Origin: Crocodylus rhombifer
Taxonomy: Eukaryota > Chordata > Crocodylia > Crocodylidae
Assembly: GCA_038503035.1 (NCBI GenBank)
Contig: JAVSML010000938.1
Span: 1 to 64,000 of the forward strand
Length of the DNA stretch: 64,000 bases
Direction of reading: 5' to 3'
Part shown: one piece after another, positions 53,769-64,000 of the stretch
Position numbering within the stretch: position 1 is the stretch's first letter
Layout: each line of letters begins with the position of its first letter
The notes under the pieces: generated by a model
The model's input: the letters and a program-made list of their open reading frames with translations, nothing else
What the model was told of the DNA's origin: nothing
Databases searched by the model: none
Position numbers and translations under genes: made by a program

Positions 53769-55387
53769 ACAACACGTGGCAATGGTTTCATGGCGTTTTG
53801 CAAAAACCACGTGTCCCCATCTTTGGAGATGAGGCCTGCCTACTTTTAATACCTGCTTTTACGTGACAGGTGATGGAACGGAAAACCTGGGCTCCTTGCC
53901 TACCATGTGAGGAAGCAGGAAGGCCACCTTGCCTGCTACTTCCTAGCAGCTTATTGTCATCCGTCATGCTGCCGAAACAGCTGCATGTGTCATCCCAGCA
54001 CATGGCCTAAATGCTATACACCCAAATCCTCCCACCCTACCCACCACCTATGTGTGTGTGTTGCCAGTTCACCCCAGGCTTGTGCTCTGTGCATTTCCAA
54101 TAGTAATAACACCTCTGCAAAGTGCGGCAGCTGAGCCGAAGGCATTTCCAAGTGACTCATTGCCTGAAGCTTGAGCAGGTGAAAGCTGGCGTGATTTGGA
54201 TGATCAGCTTTCTCCCATCCTGGCATGAAGCTGAATTTGTCAGCCCATCATTGTGCTGTTGATTAGTGCTGCCTGAGTTACCTGCAGCTGATTTTCGTCT
54301 GAATCCTGACCCACAATGGGAAAGACCTGTTCAGTCACCTGCAATGCAATCCTGGTTAGATGTGCCCCACTCAGCCACTCTCCGTGGCATTCATACAAGG
54401 CAAATGAGGTATGCTTTACAGACCTCAGTGAGAAAGCAGCATTGATTTTCATCAGGACTCTCTCCCAGACTCCAGTTTTAAATGACTCAATTAATGGGGA
54501 TTCCTTAATTTTGCTTGGGACATCCATCTAATAGATTTTAGAAGATCATTTTCCCTTCTTTTCCACATGAAAATAGTGCTTGTTACCACCTCCCTAGTCC
54601 TAATGAGAGCCCTTTAGATCACACTAAGTCATTCCTCCATTGTGTTGGGGTCTACACTTTTTGGATACTTGTAATTTATAAACTTTTTTTCTCATGGAAT
54701 TAAGATGTGGGTCGTGGACAATTCAGGGATTTGCAAATGATGTTAATCCACAATAAACCAGAACTCTTACTCCAAGTTTAAGTGCATGATATGAGGAACT
54801 GCCTCTTTCTATCACATAACTCTACTAGAGTTACTGTCGGAAATAGATCTTGAGTGGAGACCCCTATAACTGATTACAGGCCAGGGGTCAATCCTGAAGA
54901 GTATTCTCCAGGCATGCCTCTTGACTCTAGAACGGATGCAGTTTTTAGGAGTACAGAGCCTCTTTCCACTGAAGTCCGTGGTAAAATTCCCTTCTGCTTC
55001 AAGGAGTGCAGGATTAGTTCAATGCCGAGTGCTTTCAAACACCACACCCGTAGGTGTTTCTTGACAGTCTCCATTTATTTTGAGCCCACGGTGCCCAGGA
55101 GTTTGACAGCTGTGTCAAGGTAGCCCGCAGGTGTGAGTTGTTCAAAGTGCAAACTCAGCTCCGTGTTTTCATGCGCTCTCCCAGATCATTTGTCTTTCAC
55201 AGTTGTGACTATCCCAGGGCTTGGGCTTCTTATGAGCTGGCGATATTTTAGTCATTTGAAGGACTTTGCTTTCTGAAATAGGTATAGAGCAGGGTGCAAT
55301 TCATAGCACGGTTGATGGGGGGAGTTCAACAAAGGGTGCAGCAGAGAAGCCGAATGCACTCGGTTATGGGCAGTTCTCAGTATCGTA
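53769..55387. other. Non-coding block, nothing recognised
   Basis: Several short frames without domains, overlapping on both strands (for example 53907-54226 and 54240-54531). No repeat recognised. Confidence 0.45.
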
Positions 55388-56365
55388 GACAATGAGGGTT
55401 GGAGGGGACCTCAGGGGGTCACATCTGGTCCACCCCCTGCTCCAAGCAGGACCAAACTCATCTACATCCCTCCAGCCAAGGCTTTGTCTATCCAGGTCTT
55501 TAAAACCGCCAAGGATGGAGACTCCACCACCTCTCTGGGTAACCTCTTCCAGTGCGTCACCACCTTCCTAGTGAGATAGTTTTTCCTAATATCCAACCTC
55601 AACTTCCCTTGCTGCAACTTGAGCCCATTGCTCCTCATCCTGGCATCTGCCCCCCACTGAAACCAGCCCAGCTCCATCCTCTTTGCAGCCCCCCTACGGG
55701 AGTTGAAGGCTGCTATTAAGTCCCTGCTCAGTCTCCTCTTCTCTAGACTAAATCAGCGCAGTTCCCTCAGCCTCTCCTCACAGTTCATATCCCACAGCCC
55801 TGAACCATTTTTGTTGCCCTCCACTGGACTCTCTCCAATTTGCCCCCATCCTTTCTGCAGTGGGGGCCCACAACTGGACACAGGACTCCAGATGTGGCCT
55901 CCCCAGTGCTGAATAGAGGGGAAGAAGCACTGCCCTCCATCTGCCGGTGATGCTCCTACCAATGCAGCCCAGGATGCCATTAGCCTTCTTTGCAACAAGA
56001 GCACACTGCTGGCTCCTGTTCAGCTTATTGTCTATTGTAATCCCCAAATCCTTTTCTGAAGAGCTCCTGCTTAGGCAGTTGGTCCCCAGGCTGTACCAGC
56101 GCGTGGGATTGTTCGATCCTAAGTGCAGGACTTTGCACTTGTCCTTATTGAACCCCATGCAATTTCTTTTGGCCCAATCCTCCAATTTGGGGAGTTTCTC
56201 TGAACCCTAGCTCTACCCTCCAGCATATCTACAACTTCCCCCATGGTGTCCCTGCAGACTTGATGAGGGTGCATACATCCCGTCTTCCAGTTCATTTATG
56301 AAGATATTGAACAAAACTGGCTCCAGACCTACGCCTGGGGCACTGCACTTGATACCGACTTCTTA
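55388..56365 (-). mobile_element. CR1 LINE, about 980 bp (minus strand)
   Basis: From the 3' end (GACAATGAGGGTTGGAGGGG) back to the region encoding the motif before the catalytic FADD ('gttcaatatcttcataaatga', the LFNIFIN region), where it ends near 56365. Minus-strand frames 55462-55677 and 55778-56185 hold ORF2 pieces, such as RSNGLKLQQGKLRLDIRK and NKDKCKVLHLGSNN, separated by stops or shifts. It is a dead copy related to 49728 and 29488. The FADD segment itself is shortened or lost near 56215-56260. Confidence 0.9.
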
Positions 56366-56610
56366 TTCACTGACAAATGATTAAAATTGGCTGAAAGATA
56401 AAACATGGGAAGCTCTGGAGATTAGTTCGGTTGGTGGTTTACCTGCCCTGGCTTGACTGTTAGGAAGCCTGCTACCACTCAGCTCCCTGAGCGATCAGTG
56501 AGATTGTATGTTTCTAACCAACTGCACTGATACCCCGGAGACCTTACGTGGCTACGAAGGAAAAGGAAGACATAAAAATGGATTAAAGGTGAATCTTTTT
56601 CTTTTTTTAA
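56366..56610. other. Non-coding spacer, nothing recognised
   Basis: No features seen. Confidence 0.45.
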
Positions 56611-56885
56611 AAAAGTCCACAATCCCAAACGATGTGATACGTGCAGCTGCTGAAACCATGGACTCTGGGTGTAGAAGTGAACAGGGCACAGTTGTTCATT
56701 AAATGTCCAAATTTTAGAGATTTAGGCAATGATTCAGTTTTCATGACATTTCTACACAACTCCATGGACTTCAGTGAGACTCAGTGTCTGCGCGGATGCC
56801 TTTCCAGGGTGTTTAAATGTCTGCTTGTAATGCAAAAATCCTAAACCAGGTTTCAAGCTTAACTCCACACCTTGCCTGTCCCCTG
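56611..56885 (+). repeat. Left arm of a local inverted duplication
   Basis: 'aaaagtccacaatccc', 'gctgctgaaaccatgga', 'acacaactccatggacttcagtgagac', 'ctaaaccaggtttcaagcttaac' match, in order, the reverse complement of 57778-58042. Frames in both arms give weakly similar peptides (both with LHNSMDFSET), but stops and indels argue against a gene. May be two copies of an unassigned repeat. Confidence 0.75.
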
Positions 56886-57777
56886 CCGACGGAAGCCTGG
56901 CTTCTGCAAGAGGTTTTATTCTCAGCGATAAGATTGGGAAAGGCTAGTAAAGTAACACTGACAAAAATGGATGTCTATAGTTCCAGCTCCTAGGAAGCCT
57001 CTCAGTTCCCTGCAAGGAAAGCAGCTGACCTGGGGGCTAAACTGATTGCTTTCCAGTTAGCCTTGGAATTTGTCAACCTGTAAACAGCTCACCTTGCTGA
57101 AGGCCCCGGTCCAGAGGAGGAGCAGGGAGAATAAGAAAAAGGCAGGATGGAGGATTCAAATTGCTCCTCCATTTTAAGGAGTTAGTTGCTAAACTCCATC
57201 AGGTCGGCAGCAAATTGTCTGATTACGTGGCAAAGGCAGCAAAAATAAAAAAAAGAAAAGAAAAAGACAACCCTGGGACTGCTTTGTACGCTAAAACTTG
57301 ATACAACTGCAGATAGATCTCAGGTATAAAACCAAATGCCAGGATTTGCAAACATCACAGGACATATTCCCTTCTTCCCTGATGGATGGCAGTTGTTGGA
57401 AAGCAAAAATAATTCTCTGTGACTCGTCATTCCCTTTAGGTCGAGGTGACAGATCACCATCTCCTTAGTGTCGGAAGACGATTCATTCAGGGAGACTCAG
57501 CATAAATTCGAAGCCTTCATAATGAATCCGTTCTGTCCCTCACACCCACACACTTTCCAATGGGATCTACTCTCAGGTGTGAGCTGTTTGACTTGGAAGG
57601 AAGGCAGCGATTAAAAATAAACCACAGGCTAATTCATGGAGATGATGATAAAGCAACCCAAAAAGACGTCAAAAGGAAAATAACCAAATGGAATTTGAAA
57701 GTTGGAAGCTGAGGGATCTTGCAAGAGGCGATGTCTGCTCATGCAGGATCTTGCTGTAAAGATAGGGCCAAATCACC
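56886..57777. other. Spacer between the inverted arms
   Basis: Holds A-rich DNA near 57245-57270 and one copy (57321-57353) of a 33-bp sequence repeated exactly at 58051-58083. Confidence 0.5.
57321..57353 (+). repeat. 33-bp exact direct repeat, copy 1
   Basis: CAGGTATAAAACCAAATGCC... identical to 58051-58083. The second copy lies just outside the right arm of the inverted duplication. Confidence 0.9.
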
Positions 57778-58042
57778 AGGGGGAGATAGGCAACATGTGG
57801 GGTTAACCTTGAAACCTGGCTTAGGATTTTTGCAGTTACAAAACAGAGCTCCCAGCCAACATTGGGACATCCTGGAAAGGCGCCTGTGCTGACACCAAGT
57901 CTCACTGAAGTCCATGGAGTTGTGTAGAGATGTAATGAAAACCAAATCGTTGCCTACATCTCTACAATGATAGCCAGTTCCACACCCACTGTCCATGGTT
58001 TCAGCAGGTGCAGGAATTTCATCACCTGGGACTGTGGACTTT
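57778..58042 (-). repeat. Right arm of a local inverted duplication
   Basis: Reverse complement of 56611-56885 at roughly 70-75% similarity by eye over about 265 bp. Confidence 0.75.
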
Positions 58043-58050
58043 TATTTTTT

Positions 58051-58083
58051 CAGGTATAAAACCAAATGCCAGGATTTGCAAAC
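58051..58083 (+). repeat. 33-bp exact direct repeat, copy 2
   Basis: Identical to 57321-57353. Immediately follows the right inverted arm. Confidence 0.9.
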
Positions 58084-61000
58084 CTGAATACATCATTTCA
58101 CTTTAATGAAGTGACACCAGGTTACTCTGCTCAAAGATTTGGCCTTTCCTCACTAGCCTGCCTGTCTTTCCATTTTAATTAGAACTAGTGAACCTGCGCT
58201 TCTCTGAAGAAGATCAGTTGGATTTTTTTTTATAACCTTTTGTCATAATCATCATCATCTTCACCTTACAGTTATGCATCATTGCAACGTTGAATCTTGG
58301 GCAAAGCATTTACCGAACAGCCCTTCATCATTATATCACTATGAATTGCACGTAGGCTGACAGACCTGGCCTCTGGAATAAGAAATGTAATTTATATAGA
58401 TTATACCCATCCTGGTGTGTTGCTTTAGCCCAGCAGATGCCAAACGGCACAAAAATGGCATCATAATATGCTCGTTCCTTGATGGAGCGTATTGATTAAG
58501 GTTCAGTAGCCCTCCACCAAGTTTACCATGCTGGAATACCAAAGGAGTAGTCGCCAGCTATATATTTAAAATTATTCTGCATGGTGTGAATTTGGCATCT
58601 CCTGTCTTGGCCAAGAAAAGCACCCAAAGTGAAGGCTTTGGCCGGCAGTTGCCATTCAGTTGCCTGAGGGATCTCAATTACTGCAGATCTGCTGCCTTGG
58701 GAGGGAAATACAGTGATTTTTGCTAATTATCATCAACCTCTAAGCCTCCCTACCACATGCATTGTCATTTTGACATTCCTGGCATTCTGTCAGCAGAGAT
58801 GTCCTTGCTTATCATTGTCACATGGTCTGGACTCTTGGCTCACTGCTTGAGGGGAAACGACGACTCCAGTGCATCACATAGGTAAGGCAATCTTCACTTT
58901 CTCTTCCTCTCTTCTCCTTTTCCGACCATTTTTGCACGTGTTGCATCTAACTTGACGGGTTCCGCATCTGGTTTCCATCGAACCTGTCGAAACAGAGACC
59001 CTGAACTTCTTCCAAGCCACCAATCCAAACCCTGCCATTAAAACGATGGGTCTAATGCATTCCCCATCACAATGCGATTCAAAAAAGAGAAAGGGAGAAT
59101 TCCCAGAGCCGATGGCAGATGCAAGCAAACCCCGTGTCATTCTGGCATAGATGGCTGTCACTCCAGCAGATATCACCCCCTGAATGAGCTAATCAAAGGC
59201 ATTCTCTCTCAGAGATACGGGTCTGAAACGAAGCTTTGAATGGTGCTTTCATCCATTTCAGAACTGGTTTACAGAGTAATTGCACTATCACAATAATGCC
59301 AGGGACAAAACCAGTAATTAATGTTATTTAAGTGAAATCTAAACTGTAATGTCAGTGAGGGGCTATTTGATGCAAAACAGTAGGATCTTTTAGTGTTTTT
59401 TATGGTTTGAAATAATATACAAAATAAAGGCTATGTTCTTGTAAAACTTCTGGTTTCAGAGTTTTTTTCTGAAAAGCAATGCTCCTGCGGCTGGTGAATG
59501 CTTAGATTTTTTTTTTTTCCAAGCTGAAATGCAACATTTTGCCAACATGTTGATATTGAAACTGCTTGAATACAAAGATTGAAGATTTCAGAAGAGAAAT
59601 TTCCTTCTGCTGCTCTCAGGCAGGGGCTGCGTGTGCTCCGCGCTGCCGTATGTGAAACAATTGACTGCATTTTCTCTCTTTCTAAACCAATTCCCTGCAT
59701 TCTCCCTTTATCTATCATCTAAATGAATAGCTTCAGCTATCACATTTCTAAGGCACTCATCATCATTGTATGCAGGCGGTAGGTAAAAAACATTGCAATG
59801 AAGGGAGATTAAATAAATAAAGAAGTCAATGCTCCCCACACAGGAAAAGTGGGCCAAATTGTATCACACGGGTTGGCAAAAGCAGCATTTGGCTTTTTAT
59901 GTTTTAGGCTCAGGATATTTGACCGCCTTTTTTTCCAGTGGCACCACTGATCACCTTTCAAGATCCAAACAGCTTCGATGGCTGTAAAATGGCAATATCG
60001 CTGACCCCGAAGACGCACAAAAATTCAAGAGATGGGCTTAAAACACATGACATCTGAAATAACATTTGTGACCTTCCTTTTTCTTCTGCAAGCTTTTGAG
60101 CTTTTGCCAGTCTGCTTGCCAAGCATTTCTTCTCTGTTGTGACATGAGCTAGAACTTTATTTTTCCAGAAAAAAGAAAAACGGAACAGTAGAAAAGAAGG
60201 TGAGATTCTTGTTCCATAACATAACTCCAGGACGTGGAACATTAATAAAAGCAGAAAATACAGTAACACATGAAATGAAATCAGGGTGGCCAACCTGTGA
60301 CATGTCTCTGGCAGACTGGGAAAGGGGCAGCCTGCATCGTGGCTAACAGGACAAGGAGCAGAAAGCAGAGCAACAGCAGAAGCAGGGAGCACAGGGCAGG
60401 AAGCAGAAAGCAGAGCAGAAGATCAGGCAGAGGAAGGGGATCAGAGTGGGAACCAGGGAGAGTTTGGGGCTAATTTGTGACACATCTACTCAAAAAGTTG
60501 GTCTCCACTGGACTAAATCATGGGGACTGGCACCTGGAAAGTGCGTTCCCTATTGTTGTGGATGGACCTTATTGTAACTCGTTGTTGGTTTGCCACTGGT
60601 TATACTGGTAAGAAAAGACAATCATTTTCCTTTTCCTGGGATCCCACCTATCTAGCGTACTTGGCTACGGGGGATCGATGGCACGTCATACCGGCTGAAC
60701 ACCCAGCCCTTCATGTGTATTGCCATACAAGGTCCCTATGCAGGAAAGCATTGTAGGCACATGTATCACTCCCAGTGTCTTGAATGGGAATTACGCATGT
60801 GCTTAAAATGAAGGACATGCTTAAATATTTTATCCAACAGGGTTGCTTTCCTAAACTGGCCCAAAGGGCAGAAGTGCTGGTTGACTGGTTGTCCATCCAA
60901 ATGATCAGGTATGTGGCATTATATTATTCCGGTGGTTCTGCCTTTTGGAGGCTTGGTGGTGTTTTGAGTAGGGCGGGAGTACGGAGAAATGGCTCCAGCT

Positions 61001-61164
61001 CTTTCCAGGGTGATCTCACACTTAGGGTCGTATAGGCCAAAGGCTACTGAGATCAACGGGAGCTTTCTCTGGGCTGAGAGTCAGGGCCACACTGAGCATA
61101 AGACATTTTGGAGGGGGAGACTAAGGAGAGCGCCGAAGTTGGAGAAAGCAATCAGGATGTGAGG
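58084..61164. other. Non-coding block with one possible MITE
   Basis: 60283-60510 starts CAGGGTGGCCAAC and ends GTTGGTCTCCACTG (reversed CAGTGGAGACCAAC), possibly a diverged hAT MITE, with AGCAGAAAGCAGAGCA units inside (about 60350-60425). The 8-bp flanks match poorly, so confidence is low. A short T-run at 59508-59519. No gene. Confidence 0.4.
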
Positions 61165-61278
61165 TAGAGGTAATATCATTTATTAGACCAACTTGATATT
61201 TTGCAAATAAAAAGTCTTTAATTACAATTTCGAGAGACTGCTGTGTGACTTGTGCCATTGCCTAGGCCTCTTCACCAG
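61165..61278 (-). mobile_element. Penelope-like fragment with altered hammerhead-like core
   Basis: Plus strand GAGGTAGAGGTAATATCATT then 'tattagaccaacttgatattttgcaaat...caatttcgagag' is the reversed family. Reversed, CTGGTGA (61272-61278) and GAAA (61228-61231) flank a longer stem II region. Confidence 0.5.
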
Positions 61279-63599
61279 TGTGGTTGCTGTCTCCCAGCTG
61301 GGGAATCACTGCTCCTCCTTCAGTGTTTATCTCCCTTGAGTTATTTCACTTGGACAGGCAACACACACGCCAACACAGCTTCGCTGCTCCATTGCTGAGT
61401 GATGGCTCGCCATCCCCTAGCAGACTCTATTTATGTCAGGTAATCAATCTGCAGCATTGTTTGAAGATGATCTGTTCAAGTTGGCCCAGCCGAAGATACG
61501 TTATGACATGCGATCCATTCCTAGTAAGGCTTCCCTACTTTACATGTGAGACTAAGGCTCGTTCTTCTGAGAGAAGGCCTGGCTGGAAATTATCATCTCT
61601 TCCTTGCTCAAGCTACTGCTCCGCTTGTGCATGGCAAGTGCGATGCATCTCAGCACCAGGACCGTGTTTGGTTGAAGCATTTCTTTAAAGGCAAAAGAAA
61701 CGGAAAATAATGCTAAGGCAAAAGGGAGGAGGAGAACACCAAATAGCCCATTCTGCCTCCAAAAAATAAAAATAAATAAAATCACGCAATGCAACACAGA
61801 GAAGAAAAAAGGGGAGAAAAGCTGCAAATGCAATAAGAAAATTCTCTCCCCAAAAGGCCCGGTGCCTCTCACTTCCAGTTCCTGTTTCATCCCATCGCAC
61901 GAGCCGACGGATGTTTAACACACTGTAATAGCCTTTCCTAGACCTTGACAAAAAAACCTAACCCCCCCATGAAAGTTATTAACGTTCGGAGAGACTGAGC
62001 TATTTGCCTATCTGTGCAGCAGCAGACTGGAGGATGAAACTGCAACTTATAAAGCCATTTAGCATCTTGGCTGGGTTCATTATAAAACAGTTTAGCTTGG
62101 CACTGATTTATCCCCCTCTTTAAGAGTATTATCCTTTACTTTTACATTCTATTCATCCCCATAAGAGATGGTCTTAAAGATGCAGAAATAAAATGGCTGT
62201 GTGTGGACCTCATCATACCTCCCCCCTACAAAAACATCTGAAACTGAGAACAGCTCTAATAAAGCAGACTTCCTTTCAGTCAACAGGATGGAGGAGGATG
62301 GGTTGACACTGGGAGGGTGGAAGACACTGTAGGCAGGGGGAAGAGCAATGCACCCCAGTGGAAGGAAGGGATGAATAAATGGGCGCCTTTCCATACCAAT
62401 GCTTGTGCTCTAAAATTCATAGGGATGTTTCTGATCTCCAGTGCAACCCTTTCACCTGAACAGGCTGGACTCTTTCAGGCCTTATTGCAAGAACTAGGAT
62501 TCAGAATTGCACCTGTTATGACAACCCTTTGGATAAAGTCCTGACCCTCTTGTGCAAGCTCATGGGGAAGGTCTCCCAGCAATTAGCAATGCTCACATCC
62601 TAGCATGCGGCTGAACAGTTCAGCTTCCAGCCCACACAGTGCAATGGCAACCATCCATGCTACACACTTCATTGCTCACACCCTTAATTAGACAAAGCTC
62701 TTCCTCTTCCAGCGCCACTTCCATGAGGATACAACCTGCACCTCCCATCTCACAAAAAACACAGGTCCCTAATGCAAGAGCAACCCGTTGGCTTGCAATT
62801 GCAGTGGGGTCACGCAAACACATGGGAGTCTCTGCCCTAAAGGCTTCAAGTATTTATGTGCAATATGGAAAGCAGAGCTCAGACAACCCTTAGACAATGG
62901 TATTCCCCACTCAACTAATCTCTCATTAGTTGCACAGTCACCTTCACACTCAGCTTAAAACACCCCCAAATAAGACATCGCAAAGAAACTGTAGCACGGT
63001 GCATGCAGAGGAAAGAGTTTTCTGGTAACGAAGGATTCCAGCCAAGGGAAAAGCCAATCGATGACATGTCAAACCTTGGGCCGGAAAACCTTTCTGTTCC
63101 TTTCCTCTAGTCTGTTTTGTCCTCTTGTGCTCAGGGAACGTCTCAGACAGCCATTAATAATGTATACGTTGCAGTGGCATATTAAATCACTGGAATGCAG
63201 CAGCTGGAATAACAGCCAAGCACAGCCCTTACACTGAAACATAATGACAGGGACCCCAGAAAGTGCACAGCAAAAATACATTTGGCATTCCTCCCTTCTC
63301 CCACAAACAGTCCATCAGGACGTGATTGGAAATGACACATGGATTAGCAATGAAATGGTTGGACTCCCCCTAACTTGTCCAGCTGCTCCTAGTAAAGAGC
63401 CTCCAGTTGAGGTAACAACCCTAACAATGGTTTTTCAAGTAATGCTCACATTGGCATAATAAGGATTTGCAAATCACCCCCCCCCCCCACCGAGTAACTT
63501 CTACTTGGTTAAAAAAAGAGAAAGAAGAATATGGTCCAGGACAGGAGGCTGTAACTCAGGACTAGCTTTATAATTGACTCTGTGATTTAGGACAGCGGA
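61279..63599. other. Non-coding block, nothing recognised
   Basis: Includes an A-rich stretch at 61740-61830 and a C12 run at 63477-63488. The frames at 61278-61951 overlap on opposite strands without domains. No repeat family assigned. Confidence 0.4.
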
Positions 63600-63640
63600 T
63601 ATGGCCTCACCAATGCAGAATAGAGGGGAATATTGTACAT
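63600..63640 (-). mobile_element. Inverted 5' piece of a CR1
   Basis: ATGGCCTCACCAATGCAGAA followed by 'tagaggggaat' is the reverse complement of the CR1 segment that normally comes just before the segment starting at 63665. This suggests a 5' inversion during insertion. Confidence 0.7.
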
Positions 63641-63664
63641 ACACTGAGTCCAAAAGAAGTGAGA

Positions 63665-64000
63665 GAGTCCAGTGTCCAGTTTTGGGCCCCCCACTACAAA
63701 AAAGATGTGGACAAGTTGGACAGAGTCCAGCGGAGAGCAACAAAAATGGTTCGGGGGCTGGGGGACATAACTTAGGAGGAAAGACCAAGGGAACTGGGCT
63801 TATTTAGTGTGGAGAAGGGAAGACCGAGTTGGGATTTAATAGCAGCTTTCACCTCCCTGCAGGGGGGCTGCAAAGAGGATGGAGCTGGGCTGTTCTCAGA
63901 GGGGGCAGATGCCAGGACAAGAAGCAATGGGCTCCAGTTGCAGCAAAGTTGGATATTAGGAAAAAGTCTCTCGTAAGGAGGGTGGTGAAGCACTGGAACA
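63665..64000 (+). mobile_element. CR1 LINE 3' portion, cut by the window end
   Basis: GAGTCCAGTGTCCAGTTTTG through 'cggagagcaacaaaaatggttcgggggctggggg', 'ggggggctgcaaagaggatggagctgggctg' to the 'gtggtgaagcactggaaca' region. The 3' end lies beyond the window. Reading frames are broken. Related to 29488 and 49728. Confidence 0.9.

Noticed and set aside
60283..60510. hAT MITE as a firm call
   Set aside because: Ends are only partly matching and the 8-bp flanks agree at about five positions. Kept only as a remark.
61552..61951. Minus-strand frames rich in Phe and Leu that look like membrane segments
   Set aside because: The hydrophobic run comes from an A-rich stretch on the plus strand read in reverse.

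Overview
The window looks like a gene-poor stretch of vertebrate nuclear DNA, most likely from a crocodilian such as an alligator, with a turtle as the second choice. This rests on the many CR1 LINE fragments with crocodilian/turtle-style 3' tails (tandem octamers such as CTATGAAT), relic MIR SINEs, hAT-type and other miniature inverted-repeat elements (MITEs), and a retroposon family that resembles Penelope-like elements. I found no host exon, tRNA, rRNA or operon-like structure. Every open frame I could interpret as protein belongs to a transposable element. The remaining open frames are short, lack recognisable domains, and often overlap on both strands.

Layout. 1-6092: non-coding DNA with two CR1 3' ends and MIR relics. 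6093-8747: the most striking object, a compact GC-rich LTR retroelement. It has two LTRs of 1130 and 1161 bp, a 354-bp interior with no gene, a primer-binding site matching tRNA-Gly at 17 of 18 bases, a polypurine tract, and a 5-bp target duplication CACTG. 8748-18150: non-coding DNA with a MITE near 10.3 kb, a second MITE-like family near 11.7-12.5 kb, a CA/TG microsatellite near 13.5 kb, one CR1 and a perfect 18-bp-arm hairpin near 16.8 kb. 18160-19113: a broken Gypsy/ERV-like integrase relic followed by a CR1 3' end. 19466-23535: two inverted copies of a composite repeat. The first copy is interrupted by a small retroposon that has a 15-bp target duplication. 23.5-35 kb: relic MIR, a MITE split by a CR1, several CR1 3' ends, and one CR1 inserted inside another. 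35-49 kb: Penelope-like fragments carrying a hammerhead-ribozyme-like core, and two hAT MITEs with 8-bp target duplications. 49.7-56.4 kb: three long CR1 fragments, one of which keeps an intact reverse-transcriptase core (52169-53518). 56.6-58.1 kb: a local inverted duplication. 58-64 kb: mostly unassigned DNA, ending in a CR1 with an apparent 5' inversion that runs off the window.

How the parts relate. No host pathway is encoded here. The LTR element and the MITEs carry no enzyme and would depend on proteins made elsewhere. CR1 supplies the only recognisable reverse transcriptase. The nesting order (CR1 in CR1, CR1 in MITE, hAT MITE inside an inverted Penelope-like pair, retroposon in composite repeat) gives a relative history of insertion. 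Family assignments come from recalled consensus features and visible hallmarks, not from database searches.
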